Translations under genes and position numbers: made by a program
The notes under the pieces: model-generated
What the model saw: the letters and a program-made list of their open reading frames with translations, nothing else
Database searches by the model: none
Told to the model about the DNA's origin: nothing
Assembly (NCBI GenBank): GCA_030645495.1
Contig: JAUSLV010000005.1
Span: 1 to 64,000 of the forward strand
DNA: 64,000 nucleotides
Origin: Actinomycetota bacterium
GTDB lineage: Bacteria; Actinomycetota; Acidimicrobiia; Acidimicrobiales; Ilumatobacteraceae
Direction of reading: 5' to 3'
In this document: piece after piece, positions 1 to 8,384 of the stretch
How the letters are laid out: each line of letters starts with the position of its first letter
Position numbering within the stretch: position 1 is the stretch's first letter

Positions 1-1
1 C

Positions 2-2135
2 GAGTTGTCGTACACGCCGGCGGCGAATGCGAACGGGACGGCCACGATCACGTTGCGTCTCGGGGACGACGGTGGAACCGGCGACGGTGGTGTCGACACG
101 AGCGCCACCCAGACGTTCGAGATCGCGGTCACCGCGGTCAACGATGTGCCGTCGTTCGATCTGATCGCATCACCCGACCAGGCAGTGCTGGAAGACTCTC
201 CGCAGCAGACGGTCGCCGCCTTCGCCAGCAACATGTCGCCCGGCCCGGCCGACGAGGCCGGCCAGACGCTGACGTTCGACGTGTCGAACGACAACAACGC
301 GCTGTTCGCGGGCCAGCCCGTCATCGATGAGCTCACCGGTGACCTCGTGTACACGCCTGCGGCCAGCACCACCGGCACAGCCACTGTGACGGTGTTCCTC
401 GCCGACGACGGCGGCACCGCCAACGCTGGCGTCGACCAAAGCGCCTCGGTCACCTTCGACATCGTCGTGTTCCCGCCGAACTTCACCCCGGTCGCAGACA
501 GCCAGACCGGCGCGAGTGCAGCGGTCGTCGTCGAGGACACCGCGACCACCATCACGCTCACCGCTACTGACGCGGACGATGACGACCTCACGTTCACCAT
601 CGTCGGCTCGCCGAGTGGCGCGCTGGGCTCCTTGGGGCCGATCGATTGCACGACGACGCTGAACACCTGCACCACGACGGTGTTGTACACGCCCGTCTCG
701 AACTCCAACGCGGACGACAGCTTCACGTTCAAGGTGAACGACGGCACCATCGACTCCAACACCGCCACGGTCGACGTCACCATCACGCCGGTGAACGACG
801 CGCCCAGCTTCAGCCATATCGGCAGCCAGTTCGTGATCGAGGACGCCGGCCCGCAATCGGAACCCTTTGTCATCGGGATGAGCGCCGGCCCGGCGAACGA
901 GTCGGCACAGACGCTTTCCTTCGAGGTGACCAACAACACGAACCCGGGACTGTTCTCCGCCGGTCCCTCGATCGCGCCCGACGGCACGCTCTCGTACACG
1001 ACCGCAGCGAATGCCCACGGCGAGGCGACGGTCACGCTTCGTGTGAGGGATAACGGCGGCACGGACAACGGTGGTGTCGACGCCAGCCCGACGCAGGAGT
1101 TCCTGATCTGGGTGGGGTCGATCAACGACACCCCCAGCTTCACCAAGGGTGCCGACACGACGGTGCTCGAGGACGCCGGCGCACAGTCGGTGTCGGGCTG
1201 GGCCACCGCGATCTCGCCCGGCCCGGCCGACGAGGCCGGCCAGACCGTTTCGTTCGACATCACCGACGTGACGAACTCGGGCCTGTTCTCCACCGCCCCG
1301 GTGGTGGCGGCGGACGGCACCCTCTCGTACACGCCGGCGGCGAACGCGAACGGCACGTCCACGATCACCCTTCGGGTGGTCGACAGCGGCATCGGGGCGA
1401 ACACCAGCGCCACGCAGTCGTTCGTGCTCACGGTCACCCCGGTCAACGACGCTCCCAGCTTCACCAAGGGCGCCAACCAGACCGTGCTCGAGGATGCGGG
1501 TGCGCAGACGGTGAACCCGTGGGCCACGGGGCTCAGCGCCGGCCCGGCCGACGAGAGCAGTCAGACGCTGTCGTTCTCCGTCACGGGCAACACCAACTCC
1601 GGTCTGTTCTCGGCCGGCCCGGCGATTTCGCCTTCGGGTGTGCTCACGTACACCCCGGCCGCGAACGCGAACGGTTCGGCGACGATCACGCTCACGGTCT
1701 CCGACAATGGGGGCACCGCCAACAGCGGAGCGAACACGAGCGCTTCCCAGGACTTCACGATCACCGTCACTCCGGTGAACGACGCACCCAGCTTTGACAC
1801 CTTGGCGGGCGATCCGGCCACGGTCGCCGAGGACGCGACCGTGCAGACGGTGACGGGCTTTGCCACGGGCATGGGCGCCGGGCCGGCGAACGAGTCGGCG
1901 CAGACACTCACGTTCGTGGTCACCAACGACAACAATGGCTTGTTCTCGGTGCAGCCCGCGGTGTCGGCGAGCGGAACGCTGACGTACACGCCCGCGGCCA
2001 ACCAGCACGGCACTGCCACCATCACGATCAAGCTGACCGACAACGGCGGCACCGCCAACAGTGGCGACGACGACAGCGCCACTCAGCAGTTCACGATCAC
2101 CGTCACCGCCGTCAACGACGCACCGTCCTCACTGG
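2..2135 (+). repeat. Tandem ~320-335 bp repeats encoding cadherin/Ig-like modules
   Basis: The module boundary (codons for ND(A/V/T)P(S)) recurs near nt 803, 1131, 1450, 1781 and 2117, a period of 319-336 bp. Copies are similar at DNA level, for example the segment around nt 8-35 and that around nt 1327-1354 encode the same YTPAANANG string with nearly the same codons. Long direct repeats like these can recombine and also cause assembly collapse, so copy number here should be treated with caution. Confidence 0.75.
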
Positions 2136-5100
2136 GTCGCGCGTACGGCGCGGCCTCGGTGCAGACGAACATGCGACGCTCGTTCGACGCCGCGTCCGGT
2201 CTGCTGGTCGGTGCCACCGACGCGGCGGATACGGGCGCGAACGCTGGCTACACGCCGGCCTTCACCGTCGGCACGGTCAACAGCGTCGCTCCCGACGCCG
2301 GCACGATCACCACCACCATCGCAGGTGTGGGCACCGTGGTCGTCGATACCGCGACAGGTGCGTTCACTCTCGACCCCGCTCCCGGGGTCACTGGCGCTGT
2401 CAGCTTCGGTTTCACGGTCTGCGACAGTGGTGACGGCAGCCCGGTGCCACTGTGCACCGGGTCGGTCACCGCCAGCTTCGACATCGCCGGGTCCACTATC
2501 TGGTTCGTCGATCCGGCGGCCTTGACCAACGGCAACGGCACGCTCGCCAGCCCGTTCAAGACGCTCGTTGCTGCCGACGCTGTCGACGCAGCCAACCACC
2601 GCGTCTTCGTGTACTCCGGTAGCACTGCCACCGGGCTGACCCTGAACTCGGGTGAGTGGCTCGTGGGCCAGTCGGCCACCGGATCGTTCGACACCGTGTT
2701 CGGGATCAACCCGCCGGCCGGCACGATCGCCCGCCCGACGCTGTCCGGCGGCACGGCCACCATCGGTGGCACGGTCACTCTCGCCACGAACTCCAAGGTG
2801 CAGGGCGTTGCCATCTCCACCGGCACCAACGCCGGTCTCGTCGGCGCTGGGCCGCTCACGGGCATCATCGTCAGCGAGAGTTCGGTCACCACCACCACCG
2901 GCACTGCCGTGAACCTCACCGGCGCAGTCGGCACCTACTCGCTGTCCAGCGTCTCCACGAACGGGGCGGCCAACGGCATCGTGCTCGACGACCTCGGTAA
3001 CAGCGGCGTGACGGTCAGCGGTGGTTCGATCGTGAGCGCCTCCACCAGGGGCGTCGACATCAACCTCGGCTCCGGCAACTTCACCTTCGGCGGCACGATC
3101 ACCACCACTGCCACCGGGCGCTCTGTCGAGGTCACCAACCACACGAGCGGCACGGTGTCGCTCAACGGGGCCGTCAGCGACACGGGTCTGGGCGTCAACC
3201 TGGCTTCGAACTCGGGCAGCAACATCGGGTTCGGCGGAGGCCTCACCGCCAACACGGGTGCGAACACAGCGTTCAGCGCCACCGGCGGCGGCACGATCAC
3301 GCTGACCGGCGTGTCCCACACCCTCACCACCACTACGGGCACCGCGCTGAACCTCAACGGTGTGGGCGGCACGTTCACCTTCGCGAGCGTCACCACGAAC
3401 GGCGCGGCCAACGGCATCCTGGTCGACAATGTCGGCACGGCCGTCGTGGCGGGCAACGGCGGCTCGATCGTCGGCGCCACCTCACGTGGTGTCGATATCA
3501 ATGGCGGGACGGCGAACTTCACCTACGCCGGATCGATCACCACCTCGGGCACGGGGCGCTCGGTCGAGGTCACGGGCCATGGTGGCCCCTCTACCGTGCT
3601 GTTCAGCGGTTCCGTCACCGACAACGGCTCGGGCATCAACCTGTCCAGCAACACCGGCGCCACGATCAGGTTCACCGGTGGCATCACGGCCAGCACCGGT
3701 ACGAACGCGGCCTTCGCCGCCACTGGTGGCGGCACCGTCGCCGTCACCGGGGCGGCCAACACCCTCACCACCACCACCGGTACAGCTCTCAACGTGACGA
3801 GCACGACGATCCATGCCGACGGGCTGACGTTCCGCTCGATCTCGTCCAACGGCGCGGCCAAGGGCATCGTCCTCGACACCACCGGCGGCAGCGGATCGCT
3901 CACCGTCACCGGTAACGGCGGCACCTGCACCGCCGCCGACACCTCCGGCTGCTCGGGTGGTCACATCCAGAACTCGGCGGGTGGCGACGATTCGTCGGCG
4001 ACGCCCGTGGGTACCGGCATCGTGCTCAACAGCACCAACGCTCCGTCGTTCACCCGGATGTGGCTCAACGGTCACAGCAACTACGCGATCAGGGGCACCA
4101 CCGTCGCCGGCTTCACGTTGGCAGACAGCGTGATCAACGGTACGAACGGCACGAACGACGCCGGTCCGTACCGCGACGCGAGCGTCGCCTTCGATGGCCT
4201 CACCGGCAACCCGACCGTCAGCAACAGTGCCATCAGTGGCGGCTACGCCGACAACGTTCGTGTCATCAACGCCAGCGGCTCGCTGAACCGGATCACGTTC
4301 TCGTCCGTCACCATCGGTGCCAACAGCACGGCGGGTGGCAATGATGGAATCCTGCTCGAGTCGTCGGGCACTGCCTCGTTCAACGCCACGATCCAGAACA
4401 GCACGTTCACCAGCGCCCGCGGCGACCTGTTGCAGTTCGGCCATGGCGGCAGTGGTGCCGGCGACCTGGTGGTCACCGGCAACGCCTTCTCCAACAACCA
4501 CGCGGGCATCGCCACGGGCGGCGGCGGGGTGTCGCTGAGCAACGAAGGAACCTCCGGCAGCACCACGATGAACATCGCCAACAACACGTTCCGCGACGCG
4601 GTCGGCCATGCCGTGTTGATCGTCAAGTCGACCGGGGCGTCCACGCAGACCGGCACGTTCTCGGGCAACACCATCGGCGTCTCCGGCCTCGCCAACTCCG
4701 GTTCCAAGGAAGGCGATGCGTTGAAGTTGCAGACCGCCGGCCAAGGCACGCTGTCGTGGACCGTGAGCAACAACCAGATCTTCGGTTACAACAACTACGG
4801 CATCGAGGTGCTCGCCGGAGGCGGCGCAACCGCATACGGCGGCACCATCAATACGACGATCACCGGCAACACCATCGCCCAGCCGGGCAACACGGCCGGC
4901 ACGCTGGCAGTCTCGAAGAACGGGATCCACTTCAACATCGGCACCGTTGTCGGCGACACGTACGCGGCGTGTGCGGTGATCGGTGGTAGCGGCGGGTTGG
5001 CCAACAGCATCTCCACGGCGGGCCTTGACGCGGTGCCGGCGAGCGGTGTCGGCGACATCGACTTCCGGTTCCGCCAGCGGCAGTCCACCACGATCCGGCT

Positions 5101-5254
5101 GCCGGGTTACGCCGGAGCCAACAACGACAACACCGCGGTGCAGGGCTTCGTCTCGGCCAACAATGCCGGCAACGGCGCTTCCGCCGGGCTGGCTGCGAAC
5201 ACGGTCGCCACCGGCGGTGGCGGCTTCACCGGCACCGGCAGCAGCTGCCCGTAG
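2..5254 (+). CDS. Giant cadherin/Ig-like repeat and beta-helix surface protein (5' end outside window)
   Basis: Only the 3' part of the gene is present: the frame is open to the window edge and no credible start or signal peptide is seen, so the roughly 1750 residues here are a minimum. The first ~705 residues are tandem cadherin/Ig-like modules of about 105-112 residues, each closing with a motif like VNDAPSF and containing GPADE(A/S)xQT and LxYTPAANxxG. One module (nt ~490-800) is of a different, VCBS/cadherin-like type. Around residue 829 a WFVDPAAL..NGxGTLxxPFKTL segment, typical of the entry to right-handed parallel beta-helices, precedes ~850 Gly/Thr/Ser/Asn-rich residues with beta-helix repeats. 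No sortase motif or C-terminal membrane anchor is seen. Likely extracellular or surface-attached adhesin. Three collar-domain genes follow directly, the first with AGGAGG overlapping this stop codon. Confidence 0.85.
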   Translation, partial: ELSYTPAANANGTATITLRLGDDGGTGDGGVDTSATQTFEIAVTAVNDVPSFDLIASPDQAVLEDSPQQTVAAFASNMSPGPADEAGQTLTFDVSNDNNALFAGQPVIDELTGDLVYTPAASTTGTATVTVFLADDGGTANAGVDQSASVTFDIVVFPPNFTPVADSQTGASAAVVVEDTATTITLTATDADDDDLTFTIVGSPSGALGSLGPIDCTTTLNTCTTTVLYTPVSNSNADDSFTFKVNDGTIDSNTATVDVTITPVNDAPSFSHIGSQFVIEDAGPQSEPFVIGMSAGPANESAQTLSFEVTNNTNPGLFSAGPSIAPDGTLSYTTAANAHGEATVTLRVRDNGGTDNGGVDASPTQEFLIWVGSINDTPSFTKGADTTVLEDAGAQSVSGWATAISPGPADEAGQTVSFDITDVTNSGLFSTAPVVAADGTLSYTPAANANGTSTITLRVVDSGIGANTSATQSFVLTVTPVNDAPSFTKGANQTVLEDAGAQTVNPWATGLSAGPADESSQTLSFSVTGNTNSGLFSAGPAISPSGVLTYTPAANANGSATITLTVSDNGGTANSGANTSASQDFTITVTPVNDAPSFDTLAGDPATVAEDATVQTVTGFATGMGAGPANESAQTLTFVVTNDNNGLFSVQPAVSASGTLTYTPAANQHGTATITIKLTDNGGTANSGDDDSATQQFTITVTAVNDAPSSLGRAYGAASVQTNMRRSFDAASGLLVGATDAADTGANAGYTPAFTVGTVNSVAPDAGTITTTIAGVGTVVVDTATGAFTLDPAPGVTGAVSFGFTVCDSGDGSPVPLCTGSVTASFDIAGSTIWFVDPAALTNGNGTLASPFKTLVAADAVDAANHRVFVYSGSTATGLTLNSGEWLVGQSATGSFDTVFGINPPAGTIARPTLSGGTATIGGTVTLATNSKVQGVAISTGTNAGLVGAGPLTGIIVSESSVTTTTGTAVNLTGAVGTYSLSSVSTNGAANGIVLDDLGNSGVTVSGGSIVSASTRGVDINLGSGNFTFGGTITTTATGRSVEVTNHTSGTVSLNGAVSDTGLGVNLASNSGSNIGFGGGLTANTGANTAFSATGGGTITLTGVSHTLTTTTGTALNLNGVGGTFTFASVTTNGAANGILVDNVGTAVVAGNGGSIVGATSRGVDINGGTANFTYAGSITTSGTGRSVEVTGHGGPSTVLFSGSVTDNGSGINLSSNTGATIRFTGGITASTGTNAAFAATGGGTVAVTGAANTLTTTTGTALNVTSTTIHADGLTFRSISSNGAAKGIVLDTTGGSGSLTVTGNGGTCTAADTSGCSGGHIQNSAGGDDSSATPVGTGIVLNSTNAPSFTRMWLNGHSNYAIRGTTVAGFTLADSVINGTNGTNDAGPYRDASVAFDGLTGNPTVSNSAISGGYADNVRVINASGSLNRITFSSVTIGANSTAGGNDGILLESSGTASFNATIQNSTFTSARGDLLQFGHGGSGAGDLVVTGNAFSNNHAGIATGGGGVSLSNEGTSGSTTMNIANNTFRDAVGHAVLIVKSTGASTQTGTFSGNTIGVSGLANSGSKEGDALKLQTAGQGTLSWTVSNNQIFGYNNYGIEVLAGGGATAYGGTINTTITGNTIAQPGNTAGTLAVSKNGIHFNIGTVVGDTYAACAVIGGSGGLANSISTAGLDAVPASGVGDIDFRFRQRQSTTIRLPGYAGANNDNTAVQGFVSANNAGNGASAGLAANTVATGGGGFTGTGSSCP
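2888..3800 (+). repeat. Beta-helix repeat units of ~438 bp
   Basis: Three related units begin near nt 2888, 3326 and 3766. Each opens with codons for TTTTGTA(V/L)N; the first two continue into VTTNGAANGI-like and SRGVDIN strings, the third diverges after about 60 residues. The period is about 146 residues. They form the first part of the beta-helix domain. Confidence 0.6.
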
Positions 5255-5263
5255 GAGGACACC

Positions 5264-5767
5264 ATGGCCGAACCATTCCTTTCCGAGATCCGCATCTTCT
5301 CCTTCACCTTCGCGCCCAAGGGTTGGGCGCTGTGCAACGGGCAGTTGCTGCCGATCAACCAGAACCAGGGCCTGTTCTCGCTGCTCGGCACCACCTTCGG
5401 CGGCGACGGGAGGGTCAACTTCGGGTTGCCCGACCTTCGCGGCCGTGTGCCGATTCACGTCGGCGGTGGCCACACACTCGGCGAGCGCGGCGGCGAACAA
5501 GCGCACACGTTGTCGATCGCCGAGATCCCCACGCACACCCACACGGTCGCGGCCTCGTCGAGTGCGACCGGAGGAACAGCATCACCGAGCAATGCGTTCC
5601 TCGGCGGCGCCAACAACGCCCACCATGCACCGACCGGGCCGCTCACCACCATGTCGCCGGCCACGGTCACCAACTCCGTCGGCTCGCAAGCGCACCTCAA
5701 CATGCAGCCGTTCGTCGTCCTGAACGTCTGTATCGCCCTCCAGGGCATCTTTCCGTCGCCGACCTGA
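5264..5767 (+). CDS. Phage tail collar domain protein 1 (Mdp-type)
   Basis: 167 residues. The N-terminal ~60 residues match the phage tail collar fold (PF07484): EIRIFSFTFAPKGWALCNGQ, then LLGTTFGGDG and LPDLRGRVP. A variable middle with a conserved HTH(T) region follows, then the C-terminal QPFVVLNVCIALQGIFPS strand. Family members occur in phage fibres and in clustered bacterial microcystin-dependent-protein (Mdp) genes; the role of the latter is not settled. No signal peptide is seen. AGGAGG lies 5 nt before the ATG. First of three paralogues in a row, 9 nt after the giant repeat protein. Confidence 0.9.
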   Translation: MAEPFLSEIRIFSFTFAPKGWALCNGQLLPINQNQGLFSLLGTTFGGDGRVNFGLPDLRGRVPIHVGGGHTLGERGGEQAHTLSIAEIPTHTHTVAASSSATGGTASPSNAFLGGANNAHHAPTGPLTTMSPATVTNSVGSQAHLNMQPFVVLNVCIALQGIFPSPT

Positions 5768-5779
5768 GGAGGGCACAAC

Positions 5780-6283
5780 ATGGCACAGCCGTACGTAGGT
5801 GAGATCAGGATGTTCGCCGGGAACTTTGCACCCGCGGGCTGGATGTTCTGCGAGGGGCAACTGCTGCCGATCTCGGAGAACGAGACGCTGTTTCAACTGA
5901 TCGGCACGACCTATGGCGGCGACGGGCAATCGACCTTCGGGCTCCCCGATCTGCGAGGCCGGGTGCCACTGCACATGGGCAACGGCTTCATCCTGGCGGA
6001 GACGGGCGGTGCGGAGGAGGTCACGCTGACCGTGAGCCAGACGCCTACCCACTCGCATCCGTTCCTGGTGGCCGACGCGGTCGGCAACCAGATCACCCCT
6101 GCCGGCAACCTGCCTGCCCACTCGTTCAACGTCACCCCGTACATCAACGATGCGCCCACCGTGAACTTCAACCTCGCCGCGATCTCCAACGTCGGCGGTT
6201 CGCAGCCGCACACCAACTTCCAGCCGTACCTGTGCGTCGACTTCATCATCTCGCTGTTCGGCCTCTTCCCCTCAGAGACGTAG
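5780..6283 (+). CDS. Phage tail collar domain protein 2 (Mdp-type)
   Basis: 167 residues, paralogue of the genes on both sides. It shows EIRMFAGNFAPAGWMFCEGQ, LIGTTYGGDG and LPDLRGRVPLHMG, then a PTHSHPF motif and the C-terminal QPYLCVDFIISLFGLFPSET strand. The C-terminal half differs from its neighbours, so the three proteins may share a trimeric collar platform but present different tips; that is inference. GAGGAGG precedes the ATG and only 12 nt separate it from the previous stop, so the genes are co-transcribed. Confidence 0.9.
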   Translation: MAQPYVGEIRMFAGNFAPAGWMFCEGQLLPISENETLFQLIGTTYGGDGQSTFGLPDLRGRVPLHMGNGFILAETGGAEEVTLTVSQTPTHSHPFLVADAVGNQITPAGNLPAHSFNVTPYINDAPTVNFNLAAISNVGGSQPHTNFQPYLCVDFIISLFGLFPSET

Positions 6284-6291
6284 GAGCATCC

Positions 6292-6813
6292 ATGGCCGAT
6301 CCGTTCGTCGCCGAAATCCGCATCTTCCCGTTCAACTTCGCCCCCAAGGGGTGGGCATGGTGCGACGGCCAACTCATGCCAATCAGCCAGAACACCGCGC
6401 TGTTCTCGCTGCTCGGCACCACCTATGGCGGTGACGGCAAGAGCACCTTCGCGCTGCCCGACCTGCAGGGCCGCGCACCGATGCACCCGGGCCAGGGGCC
6501 GGGGCTCTCAGTGCACGACCTCGGCGAAACGGGAGGCAGCGAGACTGTCTCGCTGCTCGAGTCGGAGATTCCGGCGCACGCGCACACGCTGCGCGGCAAT
6601 GGGCTCGACGTCGCCGACACCAACGTTCCCAGCCCGAGCGCGTCGTTCGCACTGTCGTCGGGTGGCACGCTGTACCAAGCGGCCGCCAACGCGCAGCTCG
6701 CCCCAGAGGCCCTCGCGCCAGCCGGCGGTGACCAGCCGCACAACAACATGCAGCCGTACCTCACCTTCTATTTCTGCATCGCCCTGCAGGGCGTCTTCCC
6801 CCCGAGAACGTGA
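6292..6813 (+). CDS. Phage tail collar domain protein 3 (Mdp-type)
   Basis: 173 residues from the ATG at 6292. An upstream in-frame start exists but would lie inside the previous gene, and TAGGAG sits just before 6292. Collar signature: EIRIFPFNFAPKGWAWCDGQ, LLGTTYGGDG, LPDLQGRAPMHPG; C-terminal QPYLTFYFCIALQGVFPPRT. Closest in layout to the first collar protein. Eight nt separate it from the previous stop and 7 nt from the next start, which places it inside one operon with the Tat-exported protein. Confidence 0.9.
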   Translation: MADPFVAEIRIFPFNFAPKGWAWCDGQLMPISQNTALFSLLGTTYGGDGKSTFALPDLQGRAPMHPGQGPGLSVHDLGETGGSETVSLLESEIPAHAHTLRGNGLDVADTNVPSPSASFALSSGGTLYQAAANAQLAPEALAPAGGDQPHNNMQPYLTFYFCIALQGVFPPRT

Positions 6814-6820
6814 GCCACCG

Positions 6821-7537
6821 ATGACCGAGTCAGCGCATCCCGTCCCGCCGTCCAGCAGCCGCCGCCAGTTCCTGCTGGCCGGCTCGGCCGCACTCACCGG
6901 GGCCTTGCTCCTCGGCAGCGACCTCGTCGCCGCGCCGTCGGGCTTGCAGCGTCTCGCCGATTCACCCGGTGCACGCGTGCCGATCGCCTACGTGGAGAGC
7001 AGCGCCGGGTCGTCGTCGCTGGCCCAGGCCCTTGCCGGTGGTGGTGGCCGCGCCGTGCCCGCCGCCGGGCTGCGCGGCTCGAGCTCGCTCGCCGGCAGCG
7101 GCTTTCGGGCCTCGGTACACGGCTTTGCCGCTGCGGCGCACGGCGAGCGTGCCTCGGCGTTCAGGTCGGTGCTGGTGGATGCCCTCGTGCCCCTCTCCGC
7201 CCGCCAGGCCGACCCGATCCCGTACTACGCGTTCACGTTCCGCCGCGACCCGGCCGTGTCGGTGTCGGGCACGACACGTGTGCGCGTCGCTGCAGCCGAT
7301 GGTCTGCGGATGGGGTTGCTCGTGAACGCCCTTGCCGATGGCGTCGCCGCAGCACCGGCCGCCGCAGTGTTCACGAGCGGACGCGAGCGCCACCTGCCCA
7401 CGTTGTGCCCGGGCGTGTACCTGCTGGGGCTGCAGCAGGGGATGTTCGCCAGGGCCACCGAACTGCCGGCGCTCGACGAGGCGGCGTGGGCCACGCTGCC
7501 CTCGGTGGTGTTGGTGGTCGAGGCCGATCTCGCGTGA
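6821..7537 (+). CDS. Tat-exported protein of unknown function in collar cluster
   Basis: 238 residues. The N-terminus has a twin-arginine motif (SSSRRQFLLAG, residues 11-21) and a hydrophobic stretch ending near AAPSG, so export by the Tat route is likely. The mature part has no family I recognise. It holds an SSSLAQAL/SSSLAGSG segment and a C-terminal conserved-looking block (VFTSGRERHLPTLCPGVYLL, then LPSVVLVVEADLA) that reads as beta-strand rich. Tat use suggests that it folds in the cytoplasm or binds a cofactor. The start was chosen by the Tat signal and 7-nt spacing. Its stop overlaps the GTG start of the next gene. Confidence 0.7.
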   Translation: MTESAHPVPPSSSRRQFLLAGSAALTGALLLGSDLVAAPSGLQRLADSPGARVPIAYVESSAGSSSLAQALAGGGGRAVPAAGLRGSSSLAGSGFRASVHGFAAAAHGERASAFRSVLVDALVPLSARQADPIPYYAFTFRRDPAVSVSGTTRVRVAAADGLRMGLLVNALADGVAAAPAAAVFTSGRERHLPTLCPGVYLLGLQQGMFARATELPALDEAAWATLPSVVLVVEADLA

Positions 7538-8034
7538 CCACCGCGCCGGTGCGCCTGCGCCCGGCCGTGGCCGACGACGATGCCGCGCTGCTCGCGATCT
7601 ACGCCAGCACCCGCGCCGAGGAACTGGCGCCGTTGCCGTGGACCGACGAGCAGAAGGCCACGTTCGTGACGCAGCAGTACCGCGCACAGGCGGCCGACTA
7701 CCGCCAGCGGCATCCTGGGGCCGACTTCCTGGTGATCGAGCGCGACGGGGTCGTGATCGGCCGTCTGTACCGAACCCGGCTCGAAGGTGGCGAGATCCGC
7801 GTGCTCGACATCGCGTTGCTCGGCGAGCACTGCGGCCAGGGCATCGGTAGCGCGCTGCTGCGCGACGTGATGGCGGAGGCGAACCACGAGCAGGTGCTGC
7901 TGTCGCTGCACGTCGAGTTCTGGAACCCGGCGCTGCGCCTCTACCACCGACTCGGGTTCGTGGAGGCGGCACGCAGCGACGTGCACGTGCGGATGGAGTA
8001 CCGGCCGGGCACCCCTGGCGCAGGCGTCAGTTGA
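7534..8034 (+). CDS. GNAT family N-acetyltransferase
   Basis: 166 residues from GTG 7534, which overlaps the previous stop (GTGA coupling). Typical GNAT order: N-terminal RLRPAVADDDAALLAIYAST, then DFLVIERDGVVIGRLY, the acetyl-CoA binding strand and loop IALLGEHCGQGIGSALLRDV (Q/RxxGxG/A type), and the C-terminal FWNPALRLYHRLGFVEA motif. The substrate cannot be told from sequence. Its place at the end of the collar operon suggests modification of one of those proteins, but the coupling could be chance. It converges on and overlaps the next gene by 8 nt. Confidence 0.88.
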   Translation: MTTAPVRLRPAVADDDAALLAIYASTRAEELAPLPWTDEQKATFVTQQYRAQAADYRQRHPGADFLVIERDGVVIGRLYRTRLEGGEIRVLDIALLGEHCGQGIGSALLRDVMAEANHEQVLLSLHVEFWNPALRLYHRLGFVEAARSDVHVRMEYRPGTPGAGVS

Positions 8035-8329
8035 ACACGGCGTCGTAGCGGTGGCAGCCGTCGGCCTGCGGGCCCACCGGCACGAGGAAGATGTCGATGT
8101 CGCCGAGTGACGGGTGGCTGAGCCGGTAGGTGCCCTGGGGGAAGTGGGTGCCGGCAGGGCCGACGAAGGTGAGCGTGAACGGCTGAGCTCGCGGCGCTCC
8201 GGGGCTGGGCGCCTGTTCGTTCACAAGCTGCAACTGCAGTTCGACCCGCGAGCCGTCGTCGGTCAGATCGAGCGTGAACGCCGTGCCCTCGGCGTCGTGG
8301 AATGCGTCGAGGGTCGGTTCGTCAGCCAT
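8027..8329 (-). CDS. DUF6916-like small protein
   Basis: 100 residues. It shows FTLDL near the start, ELQLQLVNE, PFTLTFVGPAGTHFPQGTYR, LSHPSLGDIDIFLVPVG and an ending in YDAVFN. From memory this layout matches the DUF6916 family, which is often found near tail-collar genes; a profile search would settle it. Start at the ATG complement at 8327-8329. It is transcribed against the collar operon and overlaps the acetyltransferase end by 8 nt. The function is unknown. Association with the three collar proteins is the main clue. Confidence 0.7.
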   Translation of the reverse strand: MADEPTLDAFHDAEGTAFTLDLTDDGSRVELQLQLVNEQAPSPGAPRAQPFTLTFVGPAGTHFPQGTYRLSHPSLGDIDIFLVPVGPQADGCHRYDAVFN

Positions 8330-8384
8330 CAGGGTGAGGGTAGCGGCCACGCAGTCGGCCGAAGCCGCCTGGCAGACTTGCCCG

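Noticed and set aside
3482-5542. 686-codon minus-strand frame opposite the beta-helix protein
   Set aside because: Shadow of a low-complexity Gly/Thr/Ser coding region; the product has no domain pattern.
5264-6813. Prophage tail module
   Set aside because: Apart from the collar domain there are no tail, baseplate, lysis or packaging genes nearby, and the downstream genes are housekeeping.
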